The notes below the pieces were generated by a model that did no database searches, was not told where the DNA came from, and was given only the letters and a program-made list of their open reading frames with translations. Below, piece after piece: positions 40,398 through 46,441 of a stretch of DNA of 46,441 nucleotides. Numbering within the stretch: the stretch's first letter is position 1; each line of letters starts with the position of its first letter. The position numbers were made by a program, and so were the translations under genes. The stretch lies in contig JAOUKM010000011.1 of the NCBI GenBank assembly GCA_029882535.1, positions 1 to 46,441 on the forward strand, read 5' to 3'. The DNA comes from Candidatus Bathyarchaeota archaeon (GTDB lineage Archaea; Thermoproteota; Bathyarchaeia; Bathyarchaeales; SOJC01).

Positions 40398-41687
40398 ATG
40401 GTTTCTCTAGTTACAGGAGGATTGAAGAAAGAGGACATTAGCGTTAGTGAAACTATTCCTGACAACAGCGAAACGACTCGATTTAGCTTCAGAAGTATGT
40501 TTAAGGGGAACTTGGTCGTCTTGGGGGCAAGCAATATTGCGAGGGGTTTTGGCAGCGGACTGATAAGTGCCTACATGTCGCTCTATTTTGTCGGACTTGG
40601 CGGAAGTCCCCTGATGTTGGGTGTGATGATTGCATCATCATCAATCATCGGTGCTTTTATGTTTCTTTTTGGAGGGGTTGTAGCTGATTATTATGGTAGA
40701 AGGGCAATTGTTGTCACATCAGCATTCTATGCTGGGTTTTTTCCCTTGCTTTATGTCTTCACACTGAATTGGCGTCTATTTGTAGTTCTAAGCTTAGGTG
40801 CTGCTATTGGATCAATCTCGACTCCAGCTTCGCGAGCGCTAGTAGTTGATTCGATTTCTCCTGAAAGGCGAACCACTGGAATAGCGGTCTTGCAAGTTGT
40901 CTCTTCTCTTCCGGCAACGTTTTCCCCTTTGGTGGGGGGTTGGCTGATTCAGAATTATGGTTTGATTGATGGCTTCAAGCTAGCGTGTGTGTATACTGGA
41001 GCTACGGCGTTCATTTCAGCTTTTATCCTCCTTTTATTTTTGAGGGAAACGTTATGGTATAGACAGGACTCGGATATGGAAACTTCTCATCTTGGGAAGC
41101 TCAAAAATGTGATTAGGCTTAGAGGTCTGTTCCCAACGGGTCTTAAGGCGTTAATGCTCTCATACGCTCTAATAGCGTTTGCAAACGCAGCTGTAGGACC
41201 ATACTACATTCTCTACGCATCTAGTATAATAGGGCTCACGCCATTACAGTGGGCTCCAATTGCCTGCATTCAATCCCTCTCAATAACACTGAAAATTCCG
41301 GGCGGATGGTTGAGCGACAAGTTTGGGAAAAGAAACGTAATGATATTCTCATTACTAGCTTGTGCGCCTTGTACAATATTGTTTTCGTTGGCACGGTCTT
41401 TCTTCCAAACCTTGGTTGTGGCAGTGCTCCTTATAATCACAGGAATCTATTATGCTCCAGCTCACGAAGCGTTGCAGGCTGATTTTACGCCCAGAAGAAT
41501 GAGGGGGCGAATAACAGCTCTTTGGCAACTTAGTGGTGCAATTTTTTCAGCATTTGGGACACTTACAGGAGGCTTTCTATTTCAGGTTGACCCAACCACA
41601 CCCTTCTACCTTTTTACAGCCGCTGAACTCGTATCAGCTGTCCTGTTGGTGAGTCTTGTAAGAGAACCCAAGCGAAGAGAAATCTAA
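40398..41687 (+). CDS. MFS transporter
   Basis: This 429-residue major facilitator has twelve membrane helices in two halves. The loop after helix 2 contains the family motif (GGVVADYYGRRAIVV, residues about 92-106), repeated in the second half as GGWLSDKFGKRNVMI. Helix 1 includes GSGLISAYMSLYFVGLGGSP. The N-terminal 35 residues are cytoplasmic and charged. The substrate cannot be told; the pattern suggests a drug- or sugar-type exporter/permease. It is a single-gene unit. Confidence 0.85.
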   Translation: MVSLVTGGLKKEDISVSETIPDNSETTRFSFRSMFKGNLVVLGASNIARGFGSGLISAYMSLYFVGLGGSPLMLGVMIASSSIIGAFMFLFGGVVADYYGRRAIVVTSAFYAGFFPLLYVFTLNWRLFVVLSLGAAIGSISTPASRALVVDSISPERRTTGIAVLQVVSSLPATFSPLVGGWLIQNYGLIDGFKLACVYTGATAFISAFILLLFLRETLWYRQDSDMETSHLGKLKNVIRLRGLFPTGLKALMLSYALIAFANAAVGPYYILYASSIIGLTPLQWAPIACIQSLSITLKIPGGWLSDKFGKRNVMIFSLLACAPCTILFSLARSFFQTLVVAVLLIITGIYYAPAHEALQADFTPRRMRGRITALWQLSGAIFSAFGTLTGGFLFQVDPTTPFYLFTAAELVSAVLLVSLVREPKRREI

Positions 41688-41737
41688 CATGCGAGAGCGT
41701 TTGTGCGACTATCAAAGTGGAATACGTCTGATTCGAA

Positions 41738-41765
41738 TCCTCCCACAGTGGCGATATCACCATGG
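41738..41765 (-). other. tRNA-fragment-like element
   Basis: The minus strand reads GGTGATATCGCCACTGTGGG followed closely by GATTCGAATC. The first part is nearly the same as GGTGACATCTCTACTGTGG in the fragment at 15256, which is also followed by a TTCGAAT T-loop. The T-stem here is poor and no acceptor can be drawn. It overlaps the start of the small frame at 41762. Confidence 0.3.
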
Positions 41766-41875
41766 CGAGCGCAAATCAGCTAATAAACGAAGCTTTCGAC
41801 AACATGTTCTTTGACAAAAGCGACATCATTGAACAGTATGGTTTGAAGCCTTATCTAGAAAAGATAGAAGGCTAG
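41762..41875 (+). CDS. Possible 37-residue peptide
   Basis: The frame reads MASANQLINEAFDNMFFDKS, then DIIEQYGLKPYLEKIEG and stop, followed by a T-run terminator (41901-41906). The sequence is amphipathic and protein-like, and codon use resembles the neighbours. It could be a truncated gene end or a true small protein. No Shine-Dalgarno is visible. Confidence 0.35.
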   Translation: MASANQLINEAFDNMFFDKSDIIEQYGLKPYLEKIEG

Positions 41876-41900
41876 GCGGTTTTCCATCTATATCCCCTTC

Positions 41901-41906
41901 TTTTTT
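41901..41906 (+). terminator. T-run terminator
   Basis: CCCCTTC followed by six T, shortly after the small frame at 41762 and between it and the convergent kinase gene. Confidence 0.35.
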
Positions 41907-41948
41907 CTATGTGTCCAAGAAAATGCTTATAGTCTATGATTCGTTAAA

Positions 41949-42527
41949 TCAAACCAAGAACTCGTCAAGCCGCCCCTCTGACTCCAACTTTGTTAACCAG
42001 TCTACAACGCCAACACGACACTTGCTGCGACCATTAACAACACACATTATTTCGTCAACAACTTCCTCAACAGTTCTACCTGAAACATCAACTTCACAAA
42101 CCTTCTTCTCCCCATAAGCCTTCACAGCGTCAAACAGACAAACATCCAAAATCTCAGCCGCAACATTCTCTGCAATCTTTCCCTCCTTAAAACCTCGCTC
42201 CTTCAAAATCTCCCGCAACTCGTCTGGGTTACGTCTCAAAACAAAAGCCAAGAAAACGTCCTCAGCCGCCACTACATCCATAGCGAAGTGACCGTCAACA
42301 ATAACATAACCCTTAGTTTGCTCAATAATTCCTCTAACACGCTTAGAAACTCTTTCTGAGTCAGCAATTAAAGTTCCACGATTCTTGTCTAAGCCACAGC
42401 TTAATCCCTCATGTCTAACCAAATTACCCAAGCTGACAAGTATACCGCATAGGCGAGAAGTCAAGAGACTAGATACTGAGGACTTGCCAACGCCAGGCGT
42501 ACCAGCCAATACCAAAACTCGCTTCAT
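41949..42527 (-). CDS. AK6/Fap7-type adenylate kinase-like NTPase
   Basis: From Met 42527 this 192-residue protein starts MKRVLVLAGTPGVGKSSVSS, a P-loop at the N-terminus typical of the archaeal/eukaryotic AK6 (hCINAP/Fap7) family. It continues with DKNRGTLIADSERVSKRV, YVIVDGHFAMDVVAAEDVFL and FVLRRNPDELREILKERGF. Members have adenylate kinase and ATPase activity and aid maturation of the small ribosomal subunit by acting on S11/uS11. The longer start at 42542 (MERYW) is possible. The C-terminal 20 residues are not conserved. Confidence 0.85.
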   Translation of the reverse strand: MKRVLVLAGTPGVGKSSVSSLLTSRLCGILVSLGNLVRHEGLSCGLDKNRGTLIADSERVSKRVRGIIEQTKGYVIVDGHFAMDVVAAEDVFLAFVLRRNPDELREILKERGFKEGKIAENVAAEILDVCLFDAVKAYGEKKVCEVDVSGRTVEEVVDEIMCVVNGRSKCRVGVVDWLTKLESEGRLDEFLV

Positions 42528-42641
42528 CCAGTAACGCTCCAACCATATATGAAATGTCGATCCTAGCTAAAATGCTAACGCTCAAATAAAAGCAGAGCAC
42601 CTCCCAAGAAAGCTAGAAAGCGTGTTGTTTCCAATGCTGCG

Positions 42642-43067
42642 TTAGATAAACAGCGTTACATCTGCTTTAGTAGCTATTTCAAGAAAAGCTGCGGCACCAG
42701 CTATTTCGTCCACTTCAGGAATCAAGTTTTCTCTTTTTACTCCGAACATTTCCATGGATGGACTGCAAGCATAAATCTTAAGCATACCAGACTGTTTCAA
42801 ACGTTTAAGCATCTCATAAGGCGTCGGATACTTCATGCTCTCCAGATTCTTCCTCATTTGTTCCTCCAAATGCTTATACGTTGTTGGCAAACTCGCTTTT
42901 TCCATTTTTCCTTTCTCAAGCATATTCAAGCCCCAGAAAGTAAAGTACAAATGCGCTTCCATGTCCATAGCCACGGCAGTAGAGGACAAGATAAACGCGC
43001 AATAAAGTTTATCTAAAGTGCCTCCTTGAACGACAATAGCTAGTTTTCTTCTATTAATTTCACCCAT
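42642..43067 (-). CDS. DsrE/DsrF-like protein
   Basis: From Met 43067 the protein has 141 residues of the DsrE/DsrF-like family. It starts with KLAIVVQGGTLDKLYCAFIL, then VAMDMEAHLYFTFWGLNMLE, then LKIYACSPSMEMFGVKRENL with one conserved Cys, and ends ADVTLFI. Such proteins handle sulfur by a Cys-bound persulfide or serve as structural partners. The open frame extends to 43169, but those residues lie in AT-rich promoter sequence. No other sulfur gene is adjacent. Confidence 0.83.
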   Translation of the reverse strand: MGEINRRKLAIVVQGGTLDKLYCAFILSSTAVAMDMEAHLYFTFWGLNMLEKGKMEKASLPTTYKHLEEQMRKNLESMKYPTPYEMLKRLKQSGMLKIYACSPSMEMFGVKRENLIPEVDEIAGAAAFLEIATKADVTLFI

Positions 43068-43209
43068 AACGATGTACCTTCTAGTTTTAAAGTGAACTAT
43101 GATTGTATTAAAAACTTCCGAAAAAATACAAAATTTCTGCCAAAGAACACAGAAATGGGTATAAGCCAAAAAAAGTTCAAGCTAAATTGTGTCAAGAAGG
43201 CTTAGATCG

Positions 43210-43848
43210 TTATTCGAAAGAGAAGGCAGAAGGACACAGTCTGTTCATAACGCAGTCTATGCAGTTAGGCTTCTTGGCGGTACAAACTCGTCGACCGTGA
43301 AAGATAAGCGAATCAGTAAGCTTCGGCCACTGTTCTTTCGGAACCAACTCCATCAAATCTTTCTCTATCTTGTTTGGGTCTTTATTCTTACTTAATCCTA
43401 ATCTTTGAGCAAGCCTTCGAACATGCGTATCAACAGCAATTCCTTCAACAACTCCAAAAGCATTCGACAATACAATATTTGCAGTTTTTCTCGCCACCCC
43501 AGGCAATGTAGTTAATTCGTCCATCGTCTTCGGCACTTTCGACTCAAACTTTTCCACCAACATCTGAGCCGTTTCCTTCAAGTGCTTAGCTTTGTTTCGA
43601 TAAAAACCTGTAGATCTGATGTCTTTTTCTAATTCTTTAAGATCTGCATTTGCATAGTCTTCGGCTTTCCGGTATTTCTTAAACAGGTTCTTCGTAACTT
43701 CGTTGACTGTTCTGTCGGTTGATTGGGCTGAAAGCATTGTTGCAGCCAGAAGCTCTAAGGGGTTGCGGTAGTGAAGCGCTATTTTCGCATCTGGATGCTC
43801 CCTTGCAAGAAATTTGATGATTTTTTGAACTCGTTCTTTATCTTCCAT
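43210..43848 (-). CDS. nth: Endonuclease III (DNA glycosylase/AP lyase)
   Basis: The enzyme removes oxidised pyrimidines and cuts the abasic site. From Met 43848 it has 212 residues, the family norm. It shows LLAATMLSAQSTDRTVNEVT, the helix-hairpin-helix with catalytic Lys (LPGVARKTANIVLSNAFGV), the catalytic Asp in AVDTHVRRLAQRLGL, and the 4Fe-4S cluster cysteines (CTAKKPNCIDCVMNRLC, spacing 6-2-5). The frame extends to 43902, but Met 43848 aligns with other Nth starts. It follows the ferredoxin gene on the same strand. Confidence 0.93.
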   Translation of the reverse strand: MEDKERVQKIIKFLAREHPDAKIALHYRNPLELLAATMLSAQSTDRTVNEVTKNLFKKYRKAEDYANADLKELEKDIRSTGFYRNKAKHLKETAQMLVEKFESKVPKTMDELTTLPGVARKTANIVLSNAFGVVEGIAVDTHVRRLAQRLGLSKNKDPNKIEKDLMELVPKEQWPKLTDSLIFHGRRVCTAKKPNCIDCVMNRLCPSAFSFE

Positions 43849-43902
43849 TTTTTGAACGGTCTTTTTTTTAAGATAGCGGATAGAAGCGACGGGAGTGAAC
43901 AA

Positions 43903-44214
43903 CTAAGGCTCTGTTATTTTAATTGCTTGAGTGGGACAGTTGACTTCACAAGCTTTGCAGAAGATGCATTCAGGCTCGTTAACCGGGTCTGATTTTTGTT
44001 CCGAAACAGGATGCCCAGGCGTGTCAATCATTTCGAAAACTGATACGGGGCAAACTGAGACGCAGATAGCATCTCCATTACATATGTCTTGGTCCACAGC
44101 TACCTGAGTTCCGTGAATACCAAGTTTCTTAGGCGGATCTATTTCTCCTCTTACATCATGACCATTGTGGGTACCAGCTACCGGCTTTTTCATAAAGTCC
44201 GGATCGATAGACAT
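43903..44214 (-). CDS. zfx: Zinc-containing ferredoxin (7Fe/8Fe type)
   Basis: This 103-residue ferredoxin is of the Sulfolobus/Thermoplasma type. The N-terminal extension holds His residues for zinc (THNGHD and GIHG), and the Asp in KSDPVNE is the fourth ligand. The clusters are bound by CNGDAICVSVCPVSVFE and CIFCKACEVNCPTQAI. In the first motif the second-position Cys of a full CxxCxxC set is Asp (CNGD), so one cluster is probably 3Fe-4S. It is an electron carrier for 2-oxoacid and aldehyde oxidoreductases, and is divergent from the aldehyde oxidoreductase gene. Confidence 0.92.
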   Translation of the reverse strand: MSIDPDFMKKPVAGTHNGHDVRGEIDPPKKLGIHGTQVAVDQDICNGDAICVSVCPVSVFEMIDTPGHPVSEQKSDPVNEPECIFCKACEVNCPTQAIKITEP

Positions 44215-44326
44215 TTCTTACGGTTCCTCCTCATGTTTTTGACTACTAACAGTATCTCTATATATTTGCTTTTTTACCAAGCGCCACAGAAAACCTTAAT
44301 CATGGTTCGATGCTACCTAGGCAGTA

Positions 44327-46219
44327 TTGGTGGAGAAATTGAGAGGATACGCAGGTAAAATATTAAGAGTAGACTTATCGAACAACTCTTTCAAAGCAGA
44401 GACACTGCCACCCGAATGGCCACACAAATTTTTAGGTGGAATGGGCTTTGCAAGCATGTTACTCTTCAAAGAAACAAAAAAGGGCTTAAACGCTCTCGGC
44501 GCAGATAACAAGCTTATTGTTGCACCGGGGCTTCTGACAGGAACTGGCATCCCAACTGCTTCAAAAACGATTTTCATAGCGAAGTCTCCTCTTACTGGTG
44601 GATTTGGAAAAGCAGCCGCAGGCGCTTCGGTTGGGCCTGCATTGAAGAAAGCTGGATATGATATTCTAGTAATAGAAGGGAAAAGTTCGAAACCTGTTGT
44701 CTTGGTTGTCGCTGATCACGTGGTGAAAATAGATAGTGCTGATGAGCTTTGGGGCAAAAACGTGCGGGAAACTGCTGCGATGTTGAAGAAACGGTATGAA
44801 GGTTTTTCAACTGCTGTGATTGGGCCAGCTGGTGAAAATCTTTCAAAAATAGCTGGAATTGACTCCGGTGAACGGCAGGCTGCGAGAACGGGTGTTGGCG
44901 CTGTTATGGGTTCTAAAAAACTTAAGGCAATTGCTGTGAAAGGCACTTCTAAAATTGAATACGCCGACTCACAGGCTTTGCATGATTTGGTAATTAAATG
45001 GACGAAGAGTATTAGAGAAAATCCTGGCTCGCAGCTGGATATGAAGTATGGAACAGGAGAGTTTTACGTTTGGATGAATAAGGACAAGGGTGTTCATCCG
45101 AGTCGCAACTGGCAACAAGGCTACTTCCAAAAATCTTTCGACGATTTAAAAGAGGGGGAGTTAACCCAATTAGATCCTTATTATTGGGCGCCAAAATACA
45201 CTGTTAGAAACAAACCTTGCCCAAATTGCACTAAACCGTGTGGCAGAATTGTTCGAATTGATGAAGGCAAATATGCAGGCACTGAACTTGACGGCCCAGA
45301 GTATGAAACAATGTATTCTCTTGGTGCAAATCTTGAAATTGACAATTTTGAAGCGCTATGCCACATTCAGATGATGTGCGACCTTTATGGATTGGACGCT
45401 ATCTCTGCGGGGTGTACTGTTTCGTGGGCTATGGAAGCTTTTGAGAAGGGATTGCTTACTAGGGAAGATTTGGATGGTGTGGAGTTAAAGTTCGGAGACG
45501 TTGACGCGACGTTGGAAGTTTTGCGGAAGATGGCTTATAGAGAAGGAAAAGTCGGTGCACTTTTGTCAGACGGCGTAAAGGCAGCCAGTGAAAAGCTGGG
45601 TAGAGGCTCTAGTCACTTCGCTATTCACTCTAAGGGACTTGAGTTGCCAGCTTATGATGTTAGAGGAATTAAGGGAATGGGACTTGCAGTGGCTGTTGCT
45701 GTTCGCGGCGGTGACCACTTGACAGCAGTGGTTTATGGAACGGAGCTTGTTGGAAAATGGTGGAAGTTCTCGGGTATAGACAGGTTTTCGGCTGAGAATA
45801 AGGGTTATGAAATTAAGGCTCATGAAGACTTGATGACGTTATACGACATTGTAGGTGTGTGCAAGTTTACTCGGCATATGTTCTTCGCCGAAGCTTATCC
45901 GGAAATGATTGAAGCGGTTATTGGGATGGAGCCTAGTGTTGCTGACCTTTTCACAATTGGTGAGAGGGTGTACAATCTGCAACGAGCTTTTAACGCTAGA
46001 GAGGGGCTTGATAGAAAGGCTGACTCTTTGCCTGGCCGAGTGTTTGAAGACGCTATTCCTAAGGGAGTGTCAAAAGGCAGCAGAATTAGGAGAAGTGAGT
46101 TTGAGCGGATGCTTGATGACTACTATCAGGCTCGTGGATGGTCGTGGAATGGTGTTCCTACCAGAGTCAAGCTGATTTCGCTTGATTTATTTGAAGTTGC
46201 AGAGAGTGTGGGTGTTTAA
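44327..46219 (+). CDS. aor: Aldehyde:ferredoxin oxidoreductase (tungsten, AOR family)
   Basis: This 630-residue enzyme oxidises aldehydes to acids, passing electrons to ferredoxin, with a tungsto-bispterin and a 4Fe-4S cluster. [13 protein letters not shown] at the start, [13 protein letters not shown], then [15 protein letters not shown] and [14 protein letters not shown] are family blocks. The cluster cysteines are in [14 protein letters not shown] and later in [31 protein letters not shown] and [11 protein letters not shown] are cofactor-proximal. The start is TTG 44327 or GTG 44330; AACCTTAATC about 30 bases upstream may be the TATA element. The exact aldehyde substrate is unknown. Confidence 0.93.
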   Translation: MVEKLRGYAGKILRVDLSNNSFKAETLPPEWPHKFLGGMGFASMLLFKETKKGLNALGADNKLIVAPGLLTGTGIPTASKTIFIAKSPLTGGFGKAAAGASVGPALKKAGYDILVIEGKSSKPVVLVVADHVVKIDSADELWGKNVRETAAMLKKRYEGFSTAVIGPAGENLSKIAGIDSGERQAARTGVGAVMGSKKLKAIAVKGTSKIEYADSQALHDLVIKWTKSIRENPGSQLDMKYGTGEFYVWMNKDKGVHPSRNWQQGYFQKSFDDLKEGELTQLDPYYWAPKYTVRNKPCPNCTKPCGRIVRIDEGKYAGTELDGPEYETMYSLGANLEIDNFEALCHIQMMCDLYGLDAISAGCTVSWAMEAFEKGLLTREDLDGVELKFGDVDATLEVLRKMAYREGKVGALLSDGVKAASEKLGRGSSHFAIHSKGLELPAYDVRGIKGMGLAVAVAVRGGDHLTAVVYGTELVGKWWKFSGIDRFSAENKGYEIKAHEDLMTLYDIVGVCKFTRHMFFAEAYPEMIEAVIGMEPSVADLFTIGERVYNLQRAFNAREGLDRKADSLPGRVFEDAIPKGVSKGSRIRRSEFERMLDDYYQARGWSWNGVPTRVKLISLDLFEVAESVGV

Positions 46220-46226
46220 CAGGAAG

Positions 46227-46441
46227 GTGATTGTGCCTAGGCGGCTTGAGAAGTATAGGCAGCTAAGAGATTTTGATAAAACGAGTGAACCGGAGGGTAG
46301 GGAGAAAATGGGTGAAGGAAGCATTTACGTGATTCAGAAGCATGATGCAACTCATCTTCACTATGACTTGAGGTTGGAAATGAACGGTGTCTTGAAGAGT
46401 TGGGCTGTTCCTAAGACTCCTCCGACTGAGCCGGGGATTAA
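46227..46441 (+). CDS. LigD-type 3'-phosphoesterase domain protein (partial, cut by window end)
   Basis: The frame opens eight bases after the oxidoreductase stop with GTG (46227 or 46233), next to AGGAAGG. It reads [20 protein letters not shown], then [20 protein letters not shown] and [18 protein letters not shown]. These are hallmarks of the phosphoesterase domain of bacterial/archaeal LigD, which trims 3' ends in end-joining repair; the His residues of [11 protein letters not shown] are catalytic. Whether it is stand-alone or fused to a ligase or primase lies outside the window. Confidence 0.85.
   Translation, partial: MIVPRRLEKYRQLRDFDKTSEPEGREKMGEGSIYVIQKHDATHLHYDLRLEMNGVLKSWAVPKTPPTEPGI

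Noticed and set aside
1-46441. CRISPR array
   Set aside because: No regularly spaced direct repeats of 24-37 bases were seen; the only tandem repeats are the short CCAA run at 20590 and GC-rich dinucleotide tracts.

Overview
The window is from an archaeon, most likely of the Thermoproteota and plausibly a Bathyarchaeia-type lineage. Evidence: ribosomal protein S25e, a radical-SAM tetraether lipid synthase, a RadA/RecA-fold protein beside a degenerate archaeal B-family polymerase, a zinc-type ferredoxin, an archaeosortase, TrmB- and HTH_45-type regulators, TATA/BRE promoters, T-run terminators and frequent GTG/TTG starts. The DNA is AT-rich. The placement is an inference; no 16S gene is present.

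Left part (1-14.7 kb): surface and uptake functions. The window opens inside a NosD-type beta-helix surface protein, followed by a ParA/MinD-like ATPase and a winged-helix regulator. Then comes a complete oligopeptide/dipeptide-type ABC importer: binding protein, two permeases and two ATPases. One permease carries a very large extracytoplasmic insertion, and the binding protein ends in dockerin-like repeats. A second NosD/PKD surface protein is divergent from an archaeosortase.

Middle part (14.7-25.4 kb): an accessory region. It has sparse genes (M29 aminopeptidase, GrpB-like protein, CotA-like multicopper oxidase, SnoaL-like protein, TRAM protein, small zinc ribbon, GNAT acetyltransferase), long non-coding gaps and several tRNA 3'-end-like fragments on the minus strand. 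It also holds alternating purine-pyrimidine GC-rich tracts, a dead integrase and an apparently intact tyrosine integrase whose reading frame runs through a tRNA-Leu-like remnant. It looks like repeated integration and decay.

Right part (25.4-46.4 kb): mostly core genes. They are an M3-like peptidase, tRNA-Leu(GAG), a TrmB regulator divergent from the tetraether synthase, S25e, a cyclophilin-like protein with a cyclic-2,3-diphosphoglycerate-synthetase-like protein, an MFS transporter, an AK6-type kinase, a DsrE-like protein, endonuclease III, a zinc ferredoxin divergent from an aldehyde:ferredoxin oxidoreductase, and the start of a LigD-type 3'-phosphoesterase.

The most interesting locus is 32.8-37.9 kb. 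A B-family polymerase with degenerate exonuclease and motif C residues, a 91-residue protein and a RecA-fold protein with no recognisable Walker A form an overlapping operon. That operon is divergent from two overlapping DUF72 genes, and the shared promoter region holds an 11-bp direct repeat. This resembles a DNA-damage-tolerance (mutasome-like) module.
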